A stretch of 64,000 nt of DNA, from positions 62,001 to 126,000 of the forward strand of contig JAOWCC010000930.1 in NCBI GenBank assembly GCA_030867875.1, written 5' to 3'. Shown here one piece after another: positions 19,433-30,822 of the stretch. The stretch is from Actinernus sp. WN-2022. Lineage: Eukaryota > Cnidaria > Anthozoa > Actiniaria > Actinernidae. A program made the translations under genes and the position numbers. How positions within the stretch are numbered: position 1 is the first letter of the stretch; every line of letters begins with the position of its first letter. The notes beneath the pieces are model-generated. The model was given only the letters and a program-made list of their open reading frames with translations, made no database searches and was not told the origin of the DNA.

Positions 19433-20590
19433 TTAGGTGTTGAAGAAACTGACAAGACATGAAGTGTGAACAGGAATAAAAGTTAACCGAATATTGGTAG
19501 CGGGCCGTGTTTTAAGAATGTTTATTTTGAAGCAGTTGGCTTCCTTAGTTAATAAGAACGCGAGCGGCGGTGTTGAAGAAACTGACAACACATGAAGTGT
19601 GAACAGGAATAAAAGTTAACCGAAGATTGTTAGCGGGCCGTGTTTTAAGAATGTTTATTTTGAAGCAGTTGGCTTTCTTAGTTAATAAGAACGCGAGCGG
19701 TGGTGTTGAAGAAACTGACAACACATGAAGTGTGAACAGGAATAAAAGTTAACCGAAGATTATTAGCGGGCCGTGTTTTAAGAATGTTTATTTTGAAGCA
19801 GTTGGCTTTGTTAGTTAATAAGAACGCGAACGGCGGTGTTGAAGAAACTGACAACACATGAAGTGTGAACAGGAATAAAAGTTAACCGAAGATTGTTAGC
19901 GGGCCGTGTTTTAAGAATGTTTATTTTGAAGCAGTTGGCTTCGTTAGTTAATAAGAACGCGAGCGGCGGTGTTGAAGAAACTGACAACACATGAAGTGTG
20001 AACAGGAATAAAAGTTAACCGAAGATTCAGGTTAGCGGGCCGTGTTTTAAGAATGTTTATTTTGAAGCAGTTGGCTTCGTTAGTTAATAAGAACGCGAAC
20101 GGCGGTGTTGAAGAAACTGACAAGACATGAAGTGTGAACAGGAATAAAAGTTAACCGAAGATTCAGGTTAGCGGGCCGTGTTTTAAGAATGTTTATTTTG
20201 AAGCAGTTGGCTTTGTTAGTTAATAAGAACGCGAACGGCGGTGTTGAAGAAACTGACAACACATGAAGTGTGAACAGGAATAAAAGTTAACCGAAGATTG
20301 TTAGCGGGCCGTGTTTTAAGAATGTTTATTTTGAAGCAGTTGGCTTCGTTAGTTAATAAGAACGCGAGCGGCGGTGTTGAAGAAACTGACAACACATGAA
20401 GTGTGAACAGGAATAAAAGTTAACCGAAGATTCAGGTTAGCGGGCCGTGTTTTAAGAATGTTTATTTTGAAGCAGTTGGCTTCGTTAGTTAATAAGAACG
20501 CGAGCGGCGGTGTTGAAGAAACTGACAACACATGAAGTGTGAACAGGAATAAAAGTTAACCGAAGATTGTTAGCGGGCCGTGTTTTAAGA
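19433..20590 (+). repeat. ~134-bp satellite, right arm (regular array)
   Basis: Nine occurrences of gggccgtgttttaagaat lie about 133-135 bases apart (from 19503 to 20575), giving eight to nine units. Copies are over 95% alike by eye; some carry an extra cag after gaagatt. The 60-residue minus-strand ORFs that recur here are products of the repeat, not genes. Confidence 0.95.
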
Positions 20591-20801
20591 ATATTTATTC
20601 GCTATAAATCAGCTATTCAGTATACCTGTATAACGCGGTACACAGAGAGATCGTACGAGATCGGTAAACCAGCCAAAAACGCCGTCAAAATTATTTTAGT
20701 GTTGGCCTACCGATCACGGTGTTTGCGCTGGTATGTATTATGACCGAGAGTAAAATGAAATGTGGCATAAAACCTACGAAATAAACGTACCTCAAACAAG
20801 A

Positions 20802-21096
20802 GCGCCAGTTGAAATATCCTGAGCCTGTTGGAAGGCTTTCGCACGAGTGAAGTTAAATATAACATTAAACTGCTTACATTTGAGAGATGGGACTCCAAAT
20901 TTGAGAGAAATTTCCTCGGGGGTCCATCATCTTGGTTTTACTGTATTAAATTATGTAAATAAATTAACCTGGCGTTGTTGCGTGACCAGCACAGTGCAAT
21001 CTGATTGGTGGTGAAGAAATTTTGCTGCATGAAACAAAAACAAAAATAACGGCCTGCAGATTAAGACTCGGTGCTGCCACAGGCAGCCCGAGTAAT
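20802..21096. repeat. Dispersed repeat R1, second copy, one hairpin
   Basis: Same order as 15655-16029, including ggaaggctttcgcacgagtg and the 28-nt hairpin (21066-21093), but with only one hairpin and a shorter middle. Confidence 0.75.
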
Positions 21097-21099
21097 GAG

Positions 21100-22270
21100 C
21101 AGACTGAAGTTTTGGGAATGTGGGTAAAGCTTTTAATTAGAGATAACCAACAGGCATTTCAGTTAATAATCTTTAATCCAAACCCTAACAACTACCAAGA
21201 TGGACTCGTAATGGCAAGAACAGCAGATAAAGTTACACAGAGTTACATATAGGCACACAAATTGACATAGCTAGCTCCACAGGATGGACAGGATACAACT
21301 TATAATATGGTACAAATATAAACATACATTTGAGACAATCATCTATTAATACTCGGAACCTGCAGTATAACAGAACAGCAGACTAAATTGTAAACGTGTG
21401 TTACATGAATAGGTAATGTTTAAATTAAAAGGTCAACATACGAGAAAAACAAAAATATTAAATTACATATATGCTTGGGGAGCAGAGAATGAAAGTCACC
21501 GCGCTACCGGCCACTCCTAAAAACTGCTAAATTCAGCTAATAATTCTTCCCTTTGGTTAATATTACTAAGAGGATTTCAAATGAAAGAGTATTTCATCTT
21601 CAATCTCATGTGGCCCGAGTGAAAGCCCAGATGGGCTCTTGTTAGGCTTAATTTGTGACTGTGTAATATGTGTTTCATAACGTTTGAAACTCAAACGAAT
21701 TATGGCACAATGCTTTATTTTGGAGGACATTTATTCGAAAGTTTCCAAATAATAACAATACCGATGCATGCATGCAATGCACACTGGTTGAGAGAGAGCG
21801 CCTTCATATTGTCAAAGTCATGTGCTTCACATCGAGGTAACAAGAAGTTGAATCAGACAAAATATGTTTTGTTCTGTCAGTGATATCTCTGCCGTACGCA
21901 AGAAACTAAAAATATTTTTAAATGAAGCTACTAGTAATTTAGTTCTCTGCTGTAAATCATGCACTCCGCGAAGGACATGGAGGCTCAGCTTGAATAACCG
22001 TTAACTCTACATACGGTCCTCTACGCTACACATGGTACTTGAATAGAAAGGTAGACGCTTCGTTCAAAGTCTTTATAGTTATAGCTTTAATAATCGACTG
22101 TACTGTGTTGTCACTTCTGGAAAACACTGATCGAAACGGCCGACATCACTGGAGATAAAACACAAGAAAACTAGGGTTAAATGTTTAAATAATGTCTGTA
22201 GATCACAACAGTAACAGAGCAATCATACGTAAAGTGTGGATTTACTAAGGAAACGAATAATAGAACACTT
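21100..22270. other. No gene seen
   Basis: Short ORFs at 21022-21252 and 21668-21883 lack recognisable content. No repeat family is identified. Confidence 0.4.
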
Positions 22271-22277
22271 TATTTGG

Positions 22278-22420
22278 GCAATATAACACGCTTTCCATGT
22301 CTTTGTTCTCTTATATAAACACGCGGTATACGTTGGGAGAACAAAGTTTTTCTGCATTCTCCCAACATATCGCAAGTGTATATATAAGAGAACAAAGACA
22401 TGAAAAGCGTGTTATATTGC
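22278..22420. repeat. 143-bp fold-back MITE
   Basis: Arms begin gcaatataacacgctttcca and end with the complement, gttatattgc. About 60 bases on each side pair around a short centre. No clear target duplication. Confidence 0.85.
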
Positions 22421-22500
22421 TTAATTATAAAATAACGAACAGGAAATACACGAGAGAAAATCGTACGCACGCAGAAGATCAATTCTCCTAACCGTAACAG

Positions 22501-23040
22501 TCAGAAATCGACCGACGGTGAGATTGCACAGCGCGGGAAATCCCCCGAAAACGAAGGAATCGGCTCTGTGTCCTCTGGCTCTGTGTCAGTGTGTGGCTCT
22601 ATTTTAAAAACATCTGCTTCAACAGTCCCCGAAAAGACTAACTCGGAATTCAAGACATGCTTTCGCGGAAATTTAAGGCGAACTTTAGGCATTCAAGTAG
22701 TGGAGGACTTGTACTGGGTGTTTTTGTCGCTGAATGACAGAATGTACATGAGGAAACATGATCGGCCCCTGTTGAACTTTGAAGCAGGTTTTAGTTGAAT
22801 GAACTTTTATTTTCACCAAACTCAATGGATAGATCTAGCTGTTGGAACTTTCCTTCCAATGAGATGAGGCTAAGAGTGCAAGGTAAGAGGGAAAAACTCA
22901 TTTTGTTCTGTGAAAAAATCAACAAAATATCAACTTCACAACTGTCGCACGTGAATTTGCAAAATTTCTGTAATAAAATGGCAAGGAGAATGCTAAAAAC
23001 CTTATCTGAATTATCTAAGACCAAACAGGGTGAATGATAA
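22501..23040. other. Overlapping ORFs of unknown status
   Basis: Open frames occur on both strands: minus 22692-22501 (Thr/Glu/Pro-rich HTDTEPEDTEPIPSF segment), plus 22795-23037 (80 codons, basic), and minus 23147-22791. The 22692-22501 frame has the most protein-like composition and could be an exon or gene remnant. Nothing is recognised, and frame choice cannot be settled by eye. Confidence 0.25.
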
Positions 23041-23604
23041 CAATTGGCCTTATATGAAGGCTTATTATTTCGTGAATTTCGTCGCCGACAAATACGTATA
23101 TGTCCTTTTAGTTTTAGTTTGGGATACAAAAAGACAGAGAAAAACAATTGAAAGAGTGTTGCCTTGCTTTTCCCTCTCGTCTACTCTAGTCTCTAGCTCC
23201 ATTCCTTACTCTATTCGTCGATAAGGAGGTTGTTTAAAAACTAGACTTGTTAGCCGTTTGTGTGTTTTAGTTTTACCGTACGAAATAAGTTAAACGAAAA
23301 GTGGTTTCGACTTTCGTTTGTTGGACCACAAATAAAAATATCTTGGCCGGGATGGTTAGCAAATTTGATAACTTCGTCGGTTGGCTGTATTTTTGTTAAA
23401 TATATATGTCCGTTTTGCTGATTACAATCATATTATTGAAAGTCAACGTTTGGTGAAAACATTCTTCCTTGTCGTTTGCCATTTTGATCAGTTCATTCAC
23501 AATCGCGTGCCAGCGAATTTCCATGTCTATGCGGACTCTCATATAAACACGGCTTTCAGCCAATCAGCGCGCGAGTTTCCTCTGGGTTATTTTATAAACT
23601 TTAA

Positions 23605-23977
23605 GGGTGCGTTTACCAATTCGTCGCTAAGCAGCGACGTTGCTCATGCAAATGGCGGGAAAAACTTACTTCCGGTTTAGTGGTAAAGCAATTTTCGGTA
23701 TATCGTAAAACGCATGCTACACCTTTTGTGCCTAACCCAGACCAATGATATAGGCAAATATGAAAGCACTATCCCAAAGAAATCATGAAATGATTGATTT
23801 TTTCTGCCTAGATGACGTTAGACTGAATGACGTCATATGATGACGTCATCAAAATATAAAGGTCCGTCTCCCAGGAGTACCTGAGTGATTTATTAATTAT
23901 TTTACTCAAATTGTTGGAGTTTTATAGTGTTTTAAATTCTACTTAGCAACGGCCCAAAAGAATTGGTAAATGCACCC
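23605..23977. mobile_element. TTAA-flanked MITE
   Basis: Inverted ends GGGTGCGTTTACCAATT (23605 and 23977) are immediately flanked by TTAA on both sides (23601-23604, 23978-23981). TTAA duplications point to Kolobok or piggyBac-type transposition. 373 bp, no coding capacity. It contains two TGACGTCA boxes at 23828 and 23841. Confidence 0.8.
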
Positions 23978-24284
23978 TTAATATGCCATGATACTAGTGC
24001 TGCATGATTTCCGCTGCGTTGTCAAAGGCAACTTCTCGTCGCGTCAAAATAAAGCTTCGCGGGGGGCAAAACGGTTGATAATATGTTTTGCTTGCAATGC
24101 ATGATGGGAAGACATGAATATCCTCCTTTAGCATGTGCTTCAGTTTTCGCGGGAAACTGGGGCGGCCGCGCGCCGACAGAAAATAGCAAATACGCATGCG
24201 CGTGACGTTTTTCCGCGGTGTGGTACAAGGCTAGTTCGCTGCGGCAGCAAAAAATAGGCAATAAGCGTTGTTGTAAAATCATAG

Positions 24285-24348
24285 TTCCACTAAGACCCGC
24301 CCTCCTTAGTTACTGTTGCTATGTCCCACAAACAGTATACATTTTTAC
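24285..24348 (+). repeat. Uninterrupted dispersed repeat (empty-site copy)
   Basis: Matches 7216-7252 and then 9488-9516 without the 2.2 kb found between them there. Confidence 0.8.
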
Positions 24349-24443
24349 TAGCCTCCTTAAGCAGTCCCCTGCGGCGACTTCCATTTCACTTCCCCGCCAC
24401 AAGTGAAATGGAAGTCGCCGCGGGGGTCTGCTTAAGGAGGTTA
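24349..24443. mobile_element. 95-bp palindromic MITE, 8-bp duplication
   Basis: Nearly a perfect palindrome built from two terminal repeats (tagcctccttaagcag.., gcggcgacttcc..). Flanks are atttttac and gtttttac, a 7/8 match for an 8-bp target duplication. It shares its terminus with the 900-bp element at 58084-58982 and a fragment at 9519-9545. Confidence 0.8.
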
Positions 24444-24929
24444 GTTTTTACGAGCCTTGCGCTCATCATGTGTTTATATGTACTGAAATAAAATACTACT
24501 ACTACTACAAGGAAATATATGGACGTGTATAAAAAAGTCAAACTTAGCGCGAATGGCAAAAACTTTTCTATTCAATGTATCGCAACGAAACTGTCTGCGT
24601 CGATAGGAAAATAGTATTGAAAGATTTATTCGAACTTCTTAAGGGATTCCAGTGACTATTAAACCGTTTAGAGTTCTTTCGTGTCGATACTCAGAGAATG
24701 ATATTCACCAATTCTGGTAAATTAGCGTATTTGTCTGTAAATTCAATAGCACGTTTAAAGCCGCTAAACGTGAATCCACCTACACCTGTAAATCCTTTTT
24801 TAGTGAGTTATAAGGGAAGAATAAAAGCTAATCGGCGCTTCTGGAGATTTTCATTCGCAACAGAGTGGCTATGAAGCTCTCGTCAGACCTCAGCTTGACT
24901 GATGCCTCAGCTGTATGGAACCCTCATGC

Positions 24930-25311
24930 ATAATGAGAATGCTATTAACAAACTTGAACAAGTTTAAAAAACGAGCTCGCTTCGTTACGGGCGATTACCG
25001 AGTACGTTCTACCAGGTCTTAGTTAATTCACTAGGCTGGAATACTCTTGAACAGAGACGTCTGCTATCACAGGTGTCTCTATTCTATAAGATCCGTAAGG
25101 GATCCAGATGCCACCTGATTTTGTCAGTCTTTCGACTAGACCAAGTAGATTCCATAGTCATACTTATCGGCCGGTTCAGTCTAATGTGCAGAGTTACTTA
25201 TATTCTTTCTTTCCTAGAGTTACTATAGAGTCTGGAATATATTGCCTCACTGCCTATCTTAGAAACTCAGACCTGCATAATAGATCTAGCAGACACTCTA
25301 ACATAGATTGA
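24930..25311 (+). pseudogene. LINE ORF2 C-terminal fragment
   Basis: The frames together carry an ARFVTGDYR segment, NSLGWNTLEQRR, SLFYKIRKG, and then FHSHTYRPVQSNVQSYLYSF (25150-25200), the usual C-terminal order of a CR1/Jockey-group ORF2. Several frameshifts. The end joins abruptly to another LINE fragment at about 25320. 24450-24930 holds no recognised feature. Confidence 0.7.
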
Positions 25312-25329
25312 GTTTGTCCCAGATATAAG

Positions 25330-25470
25330 CGCGAAACTGAAGGTGGCAGAACATTCAATGTGACAGGAACAAAGCTATGGAATAGCATTCCACCAGAAAT
25401 TAGAAAGAAAGACTCCCTAAATGCTTTTAAGTATGCTCTGCGAAAGTACTTTTTAGATAAATAGATATAT
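25330..25470 (+). pseudogene. Second LINE ORF2 C-terminal fragment
   Basis: An RTFNVTGTKLWNSIPPEIR motif followed by a basic FKYALRKYFLDK end, which is the typical last block of a different CR1/L2-like ORF2. It stops at a TAG near 25462. Confidence 0.65.
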
Positions 25471-25519
25471 AGTCATAGCGCTAGCTATAATATAAACGAA
25501 GACTGCTTATTTTCAAAAT

Positions 25520-25842
25520 TCATATCTTTAGCTTATATAACATGCCTGAGTAATCTTGGTAATAACATTGTTGCTGATTCTCCTGGTACTAAGGTAACCA
25601 TTTCCAGTTTACTCTGTCGGTCTGACAGAGTAAACTCTGTCGGTCTGATGACTGTTCTCTAGACGCGAAAGTAACTGCAGTAAACAAGATACTGAACACA
25701 TTCGCGAATCAGAATGAGTGGAAATTTATCACTCATTCAAATATTACTAGTGCCCACTTAAACCCTAGCGGTTTGCATCTTAATTATCATGGCTCTAAGG
25801 TTTTATTGTCTAATATTTCTAAGTACATACGCGATAATTGAC
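25520..25842 (+). pseudogene. ORF1 SGNH/esterase C-terminus of a CR1-type LINE
   Basis: The last ~45 codons (NEWKFITHSNITSAH, then LHLNYHG and NISKYIRDN) match the histidine block of the SGNH-hydrolase domain that closes CR1 ORF1 proteins. A frame break lies near 25650. The stop at about 25840 is 14 bases before the endonuclease ORF, the usual ORF1-ORF2 arrangement. Confidence 0.7.
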
Positions 25843-25853
25843 CGGTTATTATT

Positions 25854-27009
25854 TTGCCGTGTGAAACTGCTGCAACCTCTGATGTTAACTTACAAAGCGA
25901 GTTTTCTAGGGAATCATTTTCATTTCTTCCCACTACGCGCGGCTTTAAGCTAGCCTCGTTAAATATAACAAGCTTACCGAAACATATTGACGAATTTAGA
26001 GTTTTGCTTGCCGACTACCCCATTGATGTCCTAGCAATCAATGAGACAAGGCTTGATTCTACTATTAACGATAGCGAAGTGCATATTCCCGGATACGAAA
26101 TTGTCCGTCGCGACCGAAGTATTAATGGTAGATTTGGTGGGGGTGTTTGTTTCTATATTCGATGTAGTATAAATTACTCACCACGCCTCGACCTATGTAT
26201 TGACCAGCTTGAAAATCTATGTATCGAAATTCGAAAACCACCGGCCACCGGCCAGATTCGACTGTTGATAAGTTTAGTTTTTTTGAGACGCTTGTTGGCA
26301 GGCTTGATGCAGAGGGCGTAAAATTTTATTTAATGGGAGACGTGAACTGCAATTTAGCTGCGACTCAACTAGATCATAATTCAAGTTTGCTGACCAGTAT
26401 AATAGATCTCTATAGCTTACATCAACTCATAAATGAACCAACTCGCATTTCTAACACATCGTCAACTTTGATTGATTTAATATTCACAAACAGTCCTGAT
26501 AGGATAGTTTGCTCTGGTGTCTCTCATATCGGCATTAGCGATCATAGCCTTGTATATGCATTTCGCAAACTTTCAATTGGATTATTCACTAAGGGTCACT
26601 GTACAGTGACTTATAGGAAATTTAAAGATTTTAATTCTACTAGTTTTCGCAACGATATTTGTTTACAGAATTGGGACAGTATAAATATGTACGACAACCC
26701 GAACGGTATGTGGCATGATTGGAAAAACATATTCTCTAGTGTAGTTGACAAGCACGCCCCTATACGTACAAAACGTGTTCGGGCTTTTAAATCGCCTTGG
26801 ATCACGCCGCAATTAAAACAACGTATGCACGAAAGGGATATTTTGAAACTAAAAGCGACGCGCTCTAATGATCCTAGCGATTGGTCTGCTTTTAAGAAAT
26901 GTCGCAACTCTGTTAACAATGAAATTAAGCAAACTAAGGAAATACATTACAAAAATGCTTTTCATGAAAATGAAGGGAACTCACGCAAGACTTGGGGCAT
27001 TTTTAATAA
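25854..27009 (+). pseudogene. APE-type endonuclease of a CR1-type LINE (5' half of ORF2)
   Basis: Two overlapping frames (25854-26321 and 26219-27009) give an endonuclease/exonuclease/phosphatase fold. The blocks are LASLNITSL, AINETRLD (catalytic Glu), GGVCFYI, LMGDVNCN (Asp/Asn), and GISDHSLVYA (Asp-His) near 26540. The frame breaks near 26260. The C-terminal basic linker runs into an (aat)n tract at 27004, where another LINE is inserted. The RT of the same element resumes at 33283. Confidence 0.85.
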
Positions 27010-27099
27010 TAATAATAATAATAATTTTATTCATCCTTATACAACAATAGTACATTGGATTGTTTACAGTAATTAAGTACAAACTAACGGACTAAGGTT

Positions 27100-28743
27100 T
27101 TACCTGACTAATACAGTAATATCGTAAAAATATTTAGCAGATATCTTCATGATTGACTCATCATTCATGGATAGTAAGTACAGAAATAAAGACTTTCTAT
27201 CAAATGATTTAAAATTATTATTAATTACATGTAATTTGTTGATGAATTCTTCTCTTATACTCATAAAATCATTATTCTCACAGATCATCACATAATGGTA
27301 TTCGTCTCCCACTTGATTTGAGTTACAAATGGGACAAATGCGTTTTTCAACTGGGGTATTATTGTATCGTCCAGTTTCTATTGGCATCTTATGTGCTGAT
27401 ATTCTAATTTTAGACACTGCCTGACGATGTTTACTATTTGTGACGTATTTTAGATATTTTTCAAAGTATATGTTTGATTTAACTGAAGTGTACGTACGTA
27501 ATTTACCACCATTATGTACGTGTGAGTCACTTCTATTTTTCTTAACTTGAATTTGCCAGAATTTAATGTAACGATCGAAAAGTTTTGCCCTAAAAAAAAT
27601 AATGAATGCACCTATATGTTTAGGAGGTACACATAGATTTGAAAATTTGCCAAGATCACAAAATTGTATTAAATAGTTGGTGAATATTACGCCCTGGGAA
27701 TTTAATTTCAGACATAAATTCGAGGCTTTGCCGACAAGGGTATCATTATAGTTAGGATCACTTAAACGTAACCAATATTTCAAGACCAAAGTTGAAATCT
27801 GTACAATTAAAGGTACTCTTCCTAACTCAGCATATACTGCCAGGTTTGTTGCTTTGCGGTGGACCCCCAAAACACGCTTGCAAAATTTTAGATGAAACTT
27901 TTCTACACAATTTACCGCTGTAAATAATTTTAGTTTAAAACTATCAAAACTCGATAATTTTCCCAAACAGTAGACTCCCCAAATTTCACAACCATATAGT
28001 AACACGGGAGTCACTACGGAATTGAAAAGTTTCAATAGTACTTTTACAGGCGCGTTTTCTAAAGTCGAAAAACACTTGAATAAACTATGATAGGCCCGTA
28101 AAGCTTTGTTATACAGTAGCTTTTGAGCTATCTTAAAATTACCTGCAAAATGGAATGTAATACCTAAATATGTATATTCTTCCACGTATTCTAAGCTATC
28201 AGTTCCGAAGTACCATTGACATTTCGTTAACTTATATCGCTGGGGTTTTGATGCAAAAATATTTTTTTTTAATTTTTTCAGGTTTACTTGTAACTTCCAT
28301 TTTTTAGTGTAAGAATTAAGTTCCCGAAGACACGATTGTAACCCGGATTGAGATTGAGACAAAAGGACTAAGTCGTCAGCATAAAGTAGACAATTTAAAT
28401 TACTTCCATTCAGGTTTACTGGGTCACACTTGTTATCAAATACTTCTGGTATGTCATTTATAAAAAGATTGAAAAGTGTTGGACTAAGGTTACATCCCTG
28501 TTTGACTCCAATTTCTGACTGAAAAAAAGACGTAACGCCTTGATTTACTTTCACTGCGGATTTGACGGAGGAATACATACTAAGTAAAATACGTAAAAAG
28601 TTTCTACTACACCCATACTTAATGAGTTTAAAGAATAAACCCTCTCTCCAGACGCTATCGTATGCTTTTCTAAAATCAATAAAGCAAGCGAAAAGAGGTT
28701 TGTTCTTTGATTTATAAAAATCAATTAAAGTTTTTAACACCAA
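27100..28743 (-). pseudogene. RT and C-terminal domain of the inserted LINE
   Basis: 547 open codons from 28743: CFIDFRKAYDSVW (RT block 3), GVKQGCNLSPTLFNLFINDI, and LLYADDLVLLS (catalytic YADD). A long C-terminal region follows with a Cys/His cluster, CPIC-X9-H-X4-C, near 27340-27285. The N-terminal RT blocks lie upstream in another frame (about 29014-28810, including LHKSGDRLDLNNYRGI). They are separated by a stop and by a 19-base A-run (T on the plus strand, 28788-28806). The clade is not certain; it is clearly distinct from the host CR1-type RT. Confidence 0.85.
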
Positions 28744-29013
28744 TATATGATCAGATGTTCTGAAACCTTTCCTGAATCCGATTTGACTTTTTTTTTTTTT
28801 TTTTTTCTAAGAATAAGTTGAAACGAGTATTCAATATAAGGGTAAAAAAAATTCAAAAACAACTACTGATACAAATGCCTCTATAGTTATTGAGATCTAA
28901 CCTATCTCCAGACTTATGAAGAGGTACTATCAAACCTTCTGACCACGCTAGTGGAAAATGTCCATGAGAGAGAATTACATTGAACAATTTAACAAACTGA
29001 GGTGCTAAGCTGT

Positions 29014-30652
29014 CTAATGAAGATTTGATGATTTCGTTACATATTGAATCTCTCGCGCTTGCCTTTTTATTCTTAAGTCTTTTTGAAACCTCCGCCTTAT
29101 TTCGTTAATTGTAATGGGATCGTCAAGAATTTTGTTGTTGCCTGAAGCCCAAATATGAAAATCAGTAACAATTTGAGCTTCGTTACTTTGACAGTGTGTT
29201 GTAAAATGTATTCTATTTAATTCTTTGAAATAATCATACCAGTCTGTAGGAGATATATCATTAGAAATATCATTGTTTTTCCCATTTGACTTAATGACGT
29301 TAACGAGCTTCCAAAACTCTTTTGGATTATTACTTTCTAAGTTACCAATTTTGTCTAGTAACTCATTCTTGAATTGAATTTTTGTCTTTTTAATCAACTG
29401 CTTGTATTTCTTCTTGGTAGAGAAAAACTTATGTCTCAAGTAAGGATCACCTGGATATTTTGAAACCAAATAACCCAAATTTTGTACTTCCTTTTTGAAC
29501 TCGTAACAATTTTTATCGAACCATTTTTGTTTCTGGATGACCTTTTTCTTAATTTTACTTTGACCTATTTTACTCTTAGTAGGTAACACCTTTTTGGCTG
29601 TACTGACTATGGTGTCTGTAAACTCCTTTACCAACATATCTATGTTAGTTCCCTCTTTGTCTACGTGTATTGAATCAAACAAGGAGCCTAATTTATTGTG
29701 AACCTTATCTGAATTAATCATATTAACAAATTCACTTTTCAAATCGTCGTTCCAAAGAAATGTCATTGGATGTGACTCCATAGGCACACTTTTTTCTAAC
29801 ATATTTGGAACTTTTGCCTCCATGACGAATGACAGAAAACAGTGGTGCGAGAACTCCGTTACACTGGAGACCGTGAATAGGTTGACAGAGCGAAACAGAT
29901 TTTGAGAAACAATAGCGTAATCGACCACACTCGCGCCATTATAAGTATGACAGGTAAACTGACCTAGAAAATCGCCCTTACACCTACCATTTAGAGTTAC
30001 TAGGTTATTACCAATACATAATTCAGAAAGTGATCTGCCATATTTATTTATGTGAATATCTCTAGAGTTTCTTGGCTCCATTATTTCAGAATTAAAACCC
30101 GCAAGATTGAAAGAAACGTCATTGACGTAATCTTCTAAGTTTCCCATTCTTGCATTAAAATCACCGCATAACATTATTTCGCCTTTTTTAGAAAAAATGT
30201 AAATATTTTCTTGTAGAATGTCAAAATGATCTTTGTCCAATCTCTTCTCTCTTGGGGAGTTTAGAGGTGGGATGTAAACAGTACAAATGAAAACGTCATG
30301 TTTCAAATGGAAGAAATCTTTTTACTAATTTCCACCAAACAAACTCCTCACAACTCTCCTTATCGAGAAATTTAACTCCTTTTCGTAATGATGATTTGAC
30401 TAACACAGTAATGCCTCCAGAGTTCCTACGAGAATTTGGATGGTTCTTTCTACATTTTGAAAAAGCATAAAAGCCGTCTATGTTTAAGTCTTCACCGTAA
30501 GGTAACCAAGTTTCGACGAGTGAAACAAAATCGAATTTTGCTATTTCTGTAATGAAATCTTTATCAATCAATTTCCCCGAAAGACCTTCAATGTTCCAAC
30601 TACAGAAACTCAGAAAATTTCTGACCGGGATTTTCATGCTTGGAAAGCACAA
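29014..30652 (-). pseudogene. Endonuclease of the inserted LINE ORF2
   Basis: Two frames: 30652-30296 starts with FCSWNIEGLS and contains SLVETWLP; 30306-29014 contains FICTVYIPP, LCGDFNARMGN and VVDYAIVSQ, ending in SHHCFLSF. The order is that of an APE-like endonuclease. A frameshift lies near 30300. After it, a Lys-rich linker (FDKNCYEFKKE..KKKYKQLIKK) leads to the RT. Similar in sequence to the endonuclease at 63040-64000. Confidence 0.85.
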
Positions 30653-30822
30653 ACAAAGATAGAAATACTATGAACTGACACCACCTCCCATTAGCAGCCG
30701 AAACACTAAACCCTGGAAACTTTCACAACAGAAATGAAAAACATAAGTATATAAACTTCTCTAAAATATCAGTGTAGAAATATATGGAATGAAACTGAAA
30801 TAAATGATTGTAGTAAGTAGTG

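Noticed and set aside
20080..20531. Repeated 60-residue minus-strand ORFs as genes
   Set aside because: They recur once or twice per satellite unit and reflect the ~134-bp repeat, not selection on protein.
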